Shown here: positions 7,735 through 16,583 of the stretch, piece after piece
Layout: the number at the start of each line of letters is the position of its first letter
How positions within the stretch are numbered: the first letter of the stretch is position 1
Assembly: GCA_902810755.1 (NCBI GenBank)
Contig: CADDYT010000001.1
Span: forward strand, 89,436-153,435
Length of the DNA: 64,000 bases
Direction: 5' to 3'
From: Chloroflexota bacterium
Lineage (GTDB): Bacteria > Chloroflexota > Ktedonobacteria > Ktedonobacterales > Ktedonobacteraceae
The notes under the pieces: generated by a model
The model's input: the letters and a program-made list of their open reading frames with translations, nothing else
What the model was told of the DNA's origin: nothing
Databases searched by the model: none
Position numbers and translations under genes: made by a program

Positions 7735-9010
7735 GGTAGAACCCCGCTAATTGGTGGAAAAAGGTCAGGGGGGACTTGAAAAATTGGACACGCATTGGCA
7801 AGTTGTGGATATGAAGACAAACACAACAGAGCCAATGAACGCGTCTCTTCAATTTTGCCCAAATCTGGAATGCAAGGCAAGAGGGCAAATCGGACAGGGC
7901 AATATCGTCGTCCATGCAAAGAAGCGTCCGCGCTATAAATGTAAAACGTGTGGGAGGACGTTTAGCGCCAAAGCGGGCACTGCCTTTGCAGGGCTACGCA
8001 AACCGACGGAACTCATCGTGATCGTGATGACCTTGCTGGCGTATGGATGCCCGCTGCAAGCGATTGTGCATGCGTTTGACTTAGATGAACGAACCGTCGC
8101 GAGTTGGCGCGATCGGGCAGGAAAGCACTGTGAAACGGTGCATCAGGCGACCGTCGAGCAAGGAAAGCTGGCTCTGCTGCATGTGCAAGCGGACGAAATT
8201 CGGGTCAAAGCACGAGGCATGATTGTCTGGATGGGACTTGCCATGATGGTGTCGACACGATTGTGGCTAGCAGGTGTGGTAAGTCAGTCGCGAGATAGTG
8301 CATTGGCAGATAGTTTATTGCACCACGTGCGTCGCTGCTGCCAAAGGATGGGTGAGTTGTTGGTCTGCACCGATGGCTGGGCAGCCTATCCCAACAGTAT
8401 TCGGAGAGCATTTCGCGAGAAAATTAAACGAACAGCAGGAAGAGGAAGATGCGCTTTGGAAGTGTGGCCAGAGTTGCATATCGGGACAGTCATCAAACGC
8501 ACGGTCAAGAAGCACCTCAAAGAAGTCATACGTCAGATGACGCAGGGGAGCTTCGAGCAAGCAATCAAGTTACTGGGACGTTCAAAAGGAGGAACCATGC
8601 TCAACACGTCCTTTATCGAGCGCTTGAACGGAACGATGCGTGAGCGGCTGGCTGCTTTAACACGCAAATGCCGTCATGCCTCTTCCAGACTGCACGCGTT
8701 GCATACAGGGATGTACCTGGTTGGATGTACTTACAACTTGTGTTGGGCGCATCATGCCTTGAGTCAACCTGTTGAGAAAGGAGGTTTCGGGATGCCATGC
8801 ACGCCTGCGATGGCCAGTGGCTTGACTGATCACGTCTGGAGTGTCTTTGAACTGATGAGCTACAAAGTCGCTCCGCCTCCCTTGCCCCGGGCCAAGCGAA
8901 GAGGTCGTCCGAGGACGAAGCCTTTGCCTGAGCCAACTCTGCCTAAACGACCACGAGGTCGCCCTCCTAAGATAGCTTTGTGCTCATCCACCAGTTAGTG
9001 GGGTTCTACC
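7735..9010 (+). mobile_element. IS1-like insertion sequence, complete ends
   Basis: 1,276 bases bounded by 23-base inverted repeats at 7735-7757 and 8988-9010, 21 of 23 bases matching, both beginning GGTAGAACCCC. One transposase gene fills the element. No target duplication is evident in the flanks, which may mean an old insertion or flanking change. It lies between the cupredoxin gene and the DUF2249/membrane-protein pair. Confidence 0.85.
7811..8998 (+). CDS. IS1-like DDE transposase
   Basis: 395 residues if started at MKTNTTEPMN (7811); a TTG inside the left repeat is less likely. An N-terminal zinc finger (CPNLEC...YKCKTCGRTF, about residues 16-52) matches the InsA-type finger. The DDE core is visible: Asp in VQADEIRV, Asp in LVCTDGWAAYP and Glu in FIERLNGTMRER. 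The C-terminus is basic and proline-rich with RGRPR and RGRPP, AT-hook-like. The stop codon lies inside the right inverted repeat. The frame appears intact. Confidence 0.88.
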   Translation: MKTNTTEPMNASLQFCPNLECKARGQIGQGNIVVHAKKRPRYKCKTCGRTFSAKAGTAFAGLRKPTELIVIVMTLLAYGCPLQAIVHAFDLDERTVASWRDRAGKHCETVHQATVEQGKLALLHVQADEIRVKARGMIVWMGLAMMVSTRLWLAGVVSQSRDSALADSLLHHVRRCCQRMGELLVCTDGWAAYPNSIRRAFREKIKRTAGRGRCALEVWPELHIGTVIKRTVKKHLKEVIRQMTQGSFEQAIKLLGRSKGGTMLNTSFIERLNGTMRERLAALTRKCRHASSRLHALHTGMYLVGCTYNLCWAHHALSQPVEKGGFGMPCTPAMASGLTDHVWSVFELMSYKVAPPPLPRAKRRGRPRTKPLPEPTLPKRPRGRPPKIALCSSTS

Positions 9011-9133
9011 GAACCATAGCAGAGTCGGAACTGGTGTGTCAAGCGCAATGAGACAACCAGAGGAAGCTGGATTGGCGTTGGAGAGGCCCCTTACCGCATG
9101 CTGGATGGCGAAGTTGCTCCTGTATGATCTGGC

Positions 9134-9149
9134 TGCGACTTTAGTCACT
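9134..9149. promoter_or_regulatory. CRP/FNR-type site upstream of the DUF2249-membrane protein pair
   Basis: TGCGACTTTAGTCACT fits the CRP-family layout TGxGA-N6-TCACx. Its complement shares 14 of 15 bases with the site at 11414-11429. It lies 119 bases before the DUF2249 start at 9268. Before the IS1-like insertion it would have been about 160 bases from the cupredoxin start on the other strand, so it could have served both. Confidence 0.55.
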
Positions 9150-9267
9150 GTCATACTCGCGTGTCATCGTCTATACTCCAAACAACGGGTTCATCTATAG
9201 AGGTAGTAGTCCTGGCATGCGTGAGCAGCCGGTCATGCACGCCATCTCGAAGGAAGGAGAGAAGACC

Positions 9268-9549
9268 ATGGCAGAACGAGCAACAAGCTGGAAGGCCCAA
9301 GCACAGACCGTTCTTGACGTGCGACCAGAGCTGGAACAGGGCGGCGAGCCGTTTGTGCATATTATGGAGGCGGCATCGAGCATCAAACCAGGCGAGAAGC
9401 TGGTGATCGTGGCACCATTCGAGCCGGTTCCGCTCTATGCCGTGCTGGAAGCGCGAGGGTTCGCGCATGAGACGGAGCAGGTGGCAGCCGATGAATGGAC
9501 GGTCTGCTTTTCGCGCCGCGGGGAGAGAAAAAAAGACGCAGATGTTTAG
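9268..9549 (+). CDS. DUF2249 domain protein
   Basis: 93 residues starting MAERATSWKAQAQTVLD with AAGGAAGGAGA upstream. The pattern LDVRPELEQGGEPF...GEKLVIVAPFEPVPLYAVLEARGF is the DUF2249 signature (TusA-like small fold). Known members sit beside hemerythrin-like, NnrS and denitrification genes, and are thought to help with redox or NO-linked chemistry; the biochemical role is not settled. It is followed after 41 bases by the membrane protein gene and likely forms an operon with it. Confidence 0.85.
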   Translation: MAERATSWKAQAQTVLDVRPELEQGGEPFVHIMEAASSIKPGEKLVIVAPFEPVPLYAVLEARGFAHETEQVAADEWTVCFSRRGERKKDADV

Positions 9550-9590
9550 ACTGCCATTCGAATCAAGATGTGGAAAGGAAGGTGCGTGTC

Positions 9591-10943
9591 ATGCGTTCTG
9601 TGTCACAACAACCCGGCAATAAGTCGGCGCCTGCCTTCAGGGCAGCGCCTTCCATTACGACCAGCGTGGGCGGCATGGCAGGACGCCGCGGCGTGCCACT
9701 GGCAGTTCCGCTGCCCTTCTTGCTGACAGGCGTATGCGCGGTGGCGCTCTTTGGCTTCCTGCTGCCCTGGGTGATGCCCGAAGCCATCCAGGCACCGGAT
9801 TTTCCACACGTGCTAGCGCTGATCCATCTCGCCACGCTCGGGTGGCTGACCATGACGATCATGGGCGCCTCGTTCCAACTCGTGCCTGTGATGACTGTTG
9901 CGCCCCTGCGAGCCACACGCTTCCTCTCCTGGCAGTACCCGCTGTACACTGGCGGCGTCATCCTGTTGCTCGGCGGCTTCTGGTGGATGCGTCCCTGGCT
10001 CCTGGCTGCCGGTGGGATCGTGATTATCCTGACGGTGCTGCACTATGTCGTTGTCCTGGGCATCACCCTCCTCCATGCCACTACGCGGCCACTGACGATG
10101 CGGTATCTAGCCGCATCGCTGGTGTACCTGTGTCTCGTCGTAAGCCTGGGATTCACCGCGGCCCTGAATATGCAATTCGGGTTCCTGGGGGCGGGCGCCG
10201 ATCGGCTGCTGTCGATCCATCTCACGCTGGGCGTACTTGGCTGGCTCAGCAGCCTCCTTATCGGAGTTTCCTACACCCTCGTGCGCATGTTTGCGCTGAC
10301 GCATGGACATGATGATCGCCTGGGGCAGATTATCTTCGTACTCTTGCAGGGAAGCATCGTGGGGCTGGCCCTGGGCTTCCTTTTCTCCTGGCTGGCCCTG
10401 ATCCTGCTGGGAGGAGGCATGCTCATCGCGACCGCCTGGCTGTTTGCCTACGACTTCTGGCGCATGTTCCACGCTCGCTACCGCAAGCTCCTGGATGTGA
10501 CACAGTATCACAGTATGGCGGCAGTTGTCTCCTTCTGCCTGGTGGTACCAGCCGGGATCGCCCCGGTCGTCTTCGGATGGCAGCAGCCGGCAGTCTTTGC
10601 CGCGCTGGGCCTGGCGGCATTGGTCGGCTGGCTGGGGCAAAGCATCATCGGCTACCTGTACAAGATCGTCCCGTTCCTGGTCTGGCATGCGCGTTACGGG
10701 CCGCTCGTCGGGCGTGAGAAGGTTCCCCTGATGCGGGACCTGGTGCATGAGCGCTGGGCGTGGCTGAGCTGGTGGCTGATCAACGGCGGACTTTTTGGCG
10801 TCATCCTCTCCGTGCTGTTTACCTGGAGCATGCTGCTCTCCATCACGAGCGTGCTGCTGGGAGTCGGCCTGGTGCTTGCGGCAGCAAACATCCTCGGCGT
10901 GGTGCGCCACTTGCGCAAGCGCTCCTTACCGGTCAATTGCTGA
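9591..10943 (+). CDS. 12-helix NnrS/heme-copper-oxidase-like membrane protein
   Basis: 450 residues; the start at 9591 (MRSVSQQPGNKS) has GGAAAGGAAGG upstream. About twelve hydrophobic segments span the protein from residue 35 to 440. Conserved-looking intramembrane histidines occur in HVLALIHLATLGW and in LLSIHLTLGVLGW, with another in TLVRMFALTHGH. This pattern fits the NnrS / subunit-I-like family near denitrification genes; heme or copper binding is inferred from the histidines only. The operon partner is a DUF2249 protein, and a CRP/FNR-type site lies upstream. Confidence 0.75.
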   Translation: MRSVSQQPGNKSAPAFRAAPSITTSVGGMAGRRGVPLAVPLPFLLTGVCAVALFGFLLPWVMPEAIQAPDFPHVLALIHLATLGWLTMTIMGASFQLVPVMTVAPLRATRFLSWQYPLYTGGVILLLGGFWWMRPWLLAAGGIVIILTVLHYVVVLGITLLHATTRPLTMRYLAASLVYLCLVVSLGFTAALNMQFGFLGAGADRLLSIHLTLGVLGWLSSLLIGVSYTLVRMFALTHGHDDRLGQIIFVLLQGSIVGLALGFLFSWLALILLGGGMLIATAWLFAYDFWRMFHARYRKLLDVTQYHSMAAVVSFCLVVPAGIAPVVFGWQQPAVFAALGLAALVGWLGQSIIGYLYKIVPFLVWHARYGPLVGREKVPLMRDLVHERWAWLSWWLINGGLFGVILSVLFTWSMLLSITSVLLGVGLVLAAANILGVVRHLRKRSLPVNC

Positions 10944-10987
10944 CGACCGTCTGCCTGGCACGCACTGCTCAAGAGCGGCCTTCACGC

Positions 10988-11308
10988 TCAGGCAAAGCCG
11001 AGCAAACGACGGCCCTCTTCGGTCATGCGCGAAGGCTCCCAACGCGGTTCCCAGACCAGGCGAATCTCGCCCCCGGTGATCCCTGGTATAGCAGCAAGCG
11101 CCGCACCCACCCCCTCGCTGAGCGACTCGTGCATGGGACATCCCGGAGTCGTGAGCGTCATCGTCACCGTCACATAGCCCTCTTCGGAGAGCGCAACGTC
11201 GTAGACCAGACCCAGGTCGATGACATTGACGCCCAGTTCCGGGTCATAAACATTCCTCAGCGCGTCGTAGATCAGCGAACGCGTCGTTTCCATCACGGTT
11301 GCATTCAT
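10988..11308 (-). CDS. DUF59/MIP18-type metal-sulfur cluster assembly factor
   Basis: 106 residues from MNATVMETTRSLIYDAL, with AGAGGAG upstream. The family hallmark YDPELGVNVIDLGLVYDV is followed by TLTTPGCPMHESL, where the Cys is the conserved reactive or metal-binding residue (as in SufT/PaaD proteins). These proteins help mature Fe-S proteins. The C-terminal VWEPRWEPSRMTEEGR matches the common PaaD-like end. It is divergent from the second DUF2249 gene, with a shared 230-base regulatory gap. Confidence 0.9.
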   Translation of the reverse strand: MNATVMETTRSLIYDALRNVYDPELGVNVIDLGLVYDVALSEEGYVTVTMTLTTPGCPMHESLSEGVGAALAAIPGITGGEIRLVWEPRWEPSRMTEEGRRLLGFA

Positions 11309-11391
11309 GATACACTCCTCTTTCAGTTGCTCTTTCTATCTATATCGGCAGAGCGATTATCCTCTCGCGCAGCAGCGTTACTCATAGTGTA

Positions 11392-11409
11392 CCCCAAACA
11401 CATTTGGGG
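11392..11409. promoter_or_regulatory. perfect inverted repeat beside the CRP/FNR-type site
   Basis: CCCCAAA and TTTGGGG flank CACA. It ends 5 bases before the CRP/FNR-type site at 11414, in the gap between the DUF59 and DUF2249 genes. It has no T-tract; a second operator is likely, though a hairpin is possible. Confidence 0.4.
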
Positions 11410-11413
11410 ATGC

Positions 11414-11429
11414 TGTGACTAATGTCGCA
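11414..11429. promoter_or_regulatory. CRP/FNR-type site upstream of second DUF2249 gene
   Basis: TGTGACTAATGTCGCA, i.e. TGTGA-N6-TCGCA, one base from the CRP consensus. It is nearly identical to the complement of the site at 9134-9149 and lies 112 bases before the DUF2249 start at 11541 and a similar distance from the divergent DUF59 start. Confidence 0.55.
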
Positions 11430-11540
11430 GCAAAAAGCTATGGAGATCAGGCATACTGACACTAGCACCACAAGTACAAAGGAACTTGTGTCATTCGTTT
11501 TCGCAATCTTGCTTTGCATAGACACGGAGGATAGAACCAC

Positions 11541-11789
11541 ATGGCAGAAGCCACCGTTGTTGATCTCGATGTGCGTGAGATGCTCCCACGGGAGCGCCAT
11601 TCGACCATCTTTGCGCGTTTTGATGCGCTCACGCCAGGGGAGACCTTGCGCCTGATCAACGATCACGATCCCAAACCGCTCTATTACCAAATGATGGCCG
11701 AGCATCCAGGGACGTTTGCCTGGGAACCGGAACAACAAGGGCCGGAAGTCTGGGTGATTCGGATTCGCAAGACGGCATCGGAATCCTGA
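11541..11789 (+). CDS. DUF2249 domain protein
   Basis: 82 residues starting MAEATVVDLDVREMLPRERH, with CGGAGG upstream. LDVREMLPRERHSTIFARFDALTPGETLRLINDHDPKPLYY is a textbook DUF2249 sequence. It is a distant paralogue of the protein at 9268-9549. It precedes the cupin gene by 36 bases. The function is presumably redox or NO-linked by family context. Confidence 0.9.
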   Translation: MAEATVVDLDVREMLPRERHSTIFARFDALTPGETLRLINDHDPKPLYYQMMAEHPGTFAWEPEQQGPEVWVIRIRKTASES

Positions 11790-11825
11790 TGGCGTCGGAT
11801 TCCCCAGGTTCAAGGAGTGATATCT

Positions 11826-12287
11826 ATGAATCAAGCACAAAGCAAACCAGCAGCGCTGGAACAGGTGCATGAGGTGTTGCCAGGAGAGTCTGGCAAGCTG
11901 ATCGTCTTCGACCTGCGTACCCTCGCTCACTTTCGAGAGGAGCGGCCATATGTCCAGATCCTCTCGGACATCGGGACGGCCCGCCTGGTGCTCTTCGCCT
12001 TCAAAGCGGGGCAGCAGTTGCAGGAGCATCGCACCTCCAGCCAGATTCTCGTGCAGGCGCTGCGCGGTCGAGTGATCTTTACAGCGGCGGGCAGCAATGT
12101 CAAGCTGCACGCGGGGATGGTGCTGCAGGTGGAGGCGAACGTTCCACATACAGTTGAGGCGCAGACCGATGCCGTCATGTTAGTGACGATGACGCCGAGC
12201 CCAGCTTCGCATAGCCTGGAGCGCGAGATCTTTCAAGAGCTCACACCACTCGTCACACGCACTGTCAGTGCTTCGGAAGCAGAGTGA
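11826..12287 (+). CDS. cupin-domain protein
   Basis: 153 residues from MNQAQSKPAALEQVHEV, with AAGGAG upstream. A single cupin barrel spans about residues 45-130: FKAGQQLQEHRTSSQILVQALRGRV is motif 1 and AGMVLQVEANVPHTVEAQ motif 2, with His residues positioned for a metal ion. Such proteins in DUF2249 neighbourhoods are usually annotated only as cupins. It converges with the response regulator gene, the two stop codons being 6 bases apart. Confidence 0.85.
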   Translation: MNQAQSKPAALEQVHEVLPGESGKLIVFDLRTLAHFREERPYVQILSDIGTARLVLFAFKAGQQLQEHRTSSQILVQALRGRVIFTAAGSNVKLHAGMVLQVEANVPHTVEAQTDAVMLVTMTPSPASHSLEREIFQELTPLVTRTVSASEAE

Positions 12288-12293
12288 GAGAGT

Positions 12294-13016
<723 letters not shown>

Positions 13017-13224
13017 AGTTCACGCTCCTGCCCTCGGCGGCGCACTTGATGAGCGTCTTGCGGGGGCGAGAAAGACTGTCGTTCCTTTTGACGCGGGAGG
13101 TGCGCACATGTCTATCTTGTCCGCCTCTCTATGGCTCGCGCTGTGTGCCGCGAGCGCTCCCGCCTCTGTGTCTCACGGCGCGGAAAGCGTTCTGTCCCGC
13201 GTGATCTTGTGTACGATGGTGCTG

Positions 13225-13237
13225 TTCTATTATAGAA
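13225..13237. promoter_or_regulatory. short palindrome between response regulator and kinase
   Basis: TTCTATTATAGAA, 6-base arms around one T, in the 355-base divergent gap. It is a plausible regulator site or part of an AT-rich promoter. The rest of the gap shows no gene. Confidence 0.3.
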
Positions 13238-13371
13238 TAGAAACGAAATACATGGAAATGTGTAGAGACGCACAGAGATCGAGGCCTCATGTCGTGTGCC
13301 CAAGCAGGCTTCAAAGGCGTGGGGAGGAGCGGCGTCATATCAGCAAGGAAACCAGCCAGGGGAGGTGAGAG

Positions 13372-16050
13372 ATGCATGCCAGGAAAACGAACACACGGCC
13401 CATCACGGCCCAACGCTTGGCGGCGCTGAGTCGTGTCGGCGCGGCCCTTATGAGCGAGCGGGACGAGGCGCGCCTGTTCCAACTGATCGTGGAAACGGCG
13501 CGTGACCTGATCGGTGCGACGTTTGCCGCCTTGACGCTGCGCCCGGTGAGTGCAGAAGGCGAGCCGCTTGTCCCTTCCGAGGGCCACTTGTTTCAGCTCG
13601 CCGCCATCGTCGGCGTCCGCCCAGAGCAGGAAGCGCAGCTGCGCCGCATGCCCCTGGGAGGCGAGGGATTGCTGCTGCCCATCTTTCGCTATGGGGTGCC
13701 CGTGCGCGTCGCCGACGCCGAAGCGCTCGTGGCTCGAACTGAAGCGTCACCGCCGGCAGACCCACGAGTTGCGGCGAGTCAGGCCGCAGCTGCGTATGTT
13801 CATGGACACCTGCCGGCAGAAGGGTTACGCGCCCAGGGCGTCCCGCCTGGACATCCGCTGGTCCGCAGTTTCCTCGGCGCGCCGGTGCTTGACCGATCGG
13901 GAGAGGTACGCGGCGGATTGCTGCTGGGCCACAGCCAACCGGGCCAATTTACGCACGAAGATGAGATCGTGCTGGCTGGCCTGGCGGCGCAAGCCGCCGT
14001 CGCGCTCGAGAATGTGCGGTGGTACCGGACGGCTCAGATGCGGGCGCAGGAACTGGATGCGCTTTTTGAAAGCATTACCGATGGGGTCACATTGGTGGAT
14101 CCGCAAGGAAACGTGCTGCGCGAAAATGGAGCCGCCCGCCGGTTGCGCGAGCGGCTCCGGGAAACGCCTGCGGGCGAGCGGCTCATCGAGGCGTTGCTCG
14201 TGACCCCGGCACGACGCGCGCTCGAAGGCGCGGCGGGCCAGGAGAGTACCGTGCGCGTGGAGGAGGCGGACGGCGAGACGCGCGAGTACCTGGTCACGGC
14301 CTCACCGCTGCGCCTGCCACCACCACCTGCCGGTCGCTTGCCACAGGGCCAGGAGCGCATGGATCAGGCGCAAGGGAGCATGGCTGCCGCCGTGGTCGTC
14401 TGGCACGATGTGACGGAGGCGCGCCGGGGGCTGATCGCCCAGCGGATGCACATCGAGACGGAAGCGCGGCGGGCTTTGCTGCAATTGATCCTGGATGAGC
14501 TGCCCAGCAGTGTCTACCTGGTGCGGGGGCGCGATGCGCGGCTAGTGCTCGCCAACCGTGCCGCCACCGCGGTATTTGGGGCCACCTGGCAGCCTGGACA
14601 GCCGCTGCACGCCTTTCTTGAGGAGCACCACATCCGTGTCCTGGGCGCAGATGGACACCCGCTCCCACTTGAACAATTTGCGACCGTGCGAGCGGTGCAG
14701 CACGGTGAGACCATCCTGCAGCAGCAGGAGACCATCCACTATCCCGATGGGACGGCGCTCCCGGTGCTGGTCAATGCCGTCGCCCTCGACGCGGGCAATC
14801 TCGGCCTCTTGCCAGCAGACACGGCAGCACATGCTACTGATAAAGCGGAACCGGCCGCCCTGGTGGTGCATCAGGACGTGACGGCCATCGAAGCGCGGCG
14901 GGTCTTGCTGCAAAAGATCCTGGACGAGCTACCCAGCAGTGTTTACCTGGTGCAGGGGCGCGATGCGCGGCTGGTGCTCGCCAATCGTGCCGCAGCAGCG
15001 CTGTGGGGAGTGCCCTGGCGGCCTGGACAGCCCATGGGCGCCTTTCTTGAGGAGAATCGCATCCGCGTATACGGCACGGATGGACACCCACTCCCACTTG
15101 AGCAGCTGGCGACCCTGCGAGCAGTGCAGCAGGGTGAGACGGTTCATCAGCAGCAGGTGACCATCCAGCGTCCCGATGGAACGGCGCTCCCAGTGCTGGT
15201 GAATGCCGTCGCCCTCGCTGCGCACCGGGTCGATGTCGCGCCAGCATCGCCGGTACCCTACCTGGCTGAACAGGCGGAACCGGCCGCCATCGTGGTCCAC
15301 CAGGATGTGACGGCCCTCAAGGCAGCCGAACAGCTCAAAGACGAGTTCATCAGTATCGCCGCGCACGAGCTGCGGACGCCGCTGTCGATCCTCACCGGCT
15401 TCGTGCAAACGCTGCTCAACCAGACGGCGCGCGGCAAAGGGCCCCAACTGGCTGAGTGGCAGCAGCAGTCCCTGCAAGGGATTGACCTGGCAACCGCTCG
15501 CCTGGTCGATCTGGCCGAAGACCTGCTGGATGTGACGCGCGTGCAGGCGGGACGGCTGGAGTTACAACGCGAACCGACCGATCTGGTGGCGCTGGCCCGG
15601 CGCGTGCTGGCGCGGCGGCAGTTGACGACACAGCAGCACACCCTCACGCTCGAGACAGCGCTTGCGCATCTCGTGGTCCAGGCCGATCCCCGGCGCATCG
15701 AGCAGGTGCTCAGCAACCTCATCGGCAATGCCATCAAGTACAGTCCAGAGGGAGGAGCGATCGAGGTGACCATCCGTGTCGATGAGGAGACGCGCGAGGC
15801 ACTCCTCTCCGTCCGCGACCAGGGCATCGGCATTCCGCTGCATGAGCGTGCGCAGGTCTTCAGACGCTTTGCGCGGGCGAGTAATGCACAGGCGTATGGG
15901 ATCAGGGGAGCCGGGCTGGGACTCTATCTCTGCCGCGAACTGGTCGAGGCGCACGGGGGGCGCATATGGCTCGAGCCCGTCGAAGGGCAGGGGTCGACGT
16001 TCTTTGTGGCGCTTCCGCTGAGCCCGCAGGAGGCTTCGACACACCTGTGA
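13372..16050 (+). CDS. GAF-PAS-PAS-PAS sensor histidine kinase
   Basis: 892 residues; start MHARKTNTRPITAQ with AGGGGAGG upstream. A GAF domain occupies about residues 10-220, a first PAS about 223-330 (ESITDGVTLVDPQGN), and two near-duplicate PAS domains about 367-490 and 509-630, both beginning LDELPSSVYLV. HisKA follows with the phospho-accepting His665 in AAHELRTPLS, then HATPase_c (NAIKYSPEGG, DQGIGIP, GAGLGLYLC). There are no membrane segments, so it senses a cytoplasmic signal, perhaps redox or a small ligand bound by GAF/PAS. It is divergent from the OmpR-family regulator, its likely partner. Confidence 0.93.
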   Translation: MHARKTNTRPITAQRLAALSRVGAALMSERDEARLFQLIVETARDLIGATFAALTLRPVSAEGEPLVPSEGHLFQLAAIVGVRPEQEAQLRRMPLGGEGLLLPIFRYGVPVRVADAEALVARTEASPPADPRVAASQAAAAYVHGHLPAEGLRAQGVPPGHPLVRSFLGAPVLDRSGEVRGGLLLGHSQPGQFTHEDEIVLAGLAAQAAVALENVRWYRTAQMRAQELDALFESITDGVTLVDPQGNVLRENGAARRLRERLRETPAGERLIEALLVTPARRALEGAAGQESTVRVEEADGETREYLVTASPLRLPPPPAGRLPQGQERMDQAQGSMAAAVVVWHDVTEARRGLIAQRMHIETEARRALLQLILDELPSSVYLVRGRDARLVLANRAATAVFGATWQPGQPLHAFLEEHHIRVLGADGHPLPLEQFATVRAVQHGETILQQQETIHYPDGTALPVLVNAVALDAGNLGLLPADTAAHATDKAEPAALVVHQDVTAIEARRVLLQKILDELPSSVYLVQGRDARLVLANRAAAALWGVPWRPGQPMGAFLEENRIRVYGTDGHPLPLEQLATLRAVQQGETVHQQQVTIQRPDGTALPVLVNAVALAAHRVDVAPASPVPYLAEQAEPAAIVVHQDVTALKAAEQLKDEFISIAAHELRTPLSILTGFVQTLLNQTARGKGPQLAEWQQQSLQGIDLATARLVDLAEDLLDVTRVQAGRLELQREPTDLVALARRVLARRQLTTQQHTLTLETALAHLVVQADPRRIEQVLSNLIGNAIKYSPEGGAIEVTIRVDEETREALLSVRDQGIGIPLHERAQVFRRFARASNAQAYGIRGAGLGLYLCRELVEAHGGRIWLEPVEGQGSTFFVALPLSPQEASTHL

Positions 16051-16139
16051 CGCGACGATGCGAGCCGAGTGTGCGATGAGCCTTCGCCTTTTTGGACGTC
16101 TTGCCATCGCCCAGCATGTGCCGCTCTGCAACTTGGAAC

Positions 16140-16466
16140 AAAAGACTGGGAACGAAATGATGTTTTTGCCCGCTGGCTGATGGAGGAAAAGGGACTGCTC
16201 CAGCGCAACCCGACGAGAGGTGTTAATCTGCCCTCCGTGCCGATGTTGGCGCCTCGCCAACTTTCAGAGGATCAGCGCTATATTCTGCGCTCCTTGGTCG
16301 AGCAAGAGGAGGATTGGCGTGGTGCTGCCATCTTCGCGCTCGGCCGACTTCGTCGGATGCCGGGTCAGCGATGTCTCCTGGCTGCAGATGGCTCACAGGA
16401 ATTCCATCTGGCCTAGTTTTACACGTATCTCGGCACAATCCCTAATATGCCCTACCACCACCTAGG
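16140..16466 (+). pseudogene. tyrosine recombinase remnant, frameshifted
   Basis: One frame reads VFARWLMEEKGLLQRNPTRG and then LAPRQLSEDQRYILRSLVE, the junction of the core-binding and catalytic domains of an XerC-like integrase. After AAIFALG the match passes to the next frame, which reads GCRVSDVSWLQ. Neither the N-terminal domain nor the catalytic Arg-His-Arg-Tyr region survives. It is a decayed fragment between the histidine kinase and the HEAT-repeat gene. Confidence 0.65.
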
Positions 16467-16583
16467 AAAACCCCTTAGGGAGAAGACCTTGCTATCCAAC
16501 ACTGTTTGAACAGTACCGTTTTGGGAGGATCTGGAAAGAACAGAGAGATAGATCCCTTGTATGGCCCTTGGAGGGAAGCCTCT

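Noticed and set aside
7726..9020. Target duplication of the IS1-like element
   Set aside because: The bases outside the two inverted repeats do not match each other in direct orientation.
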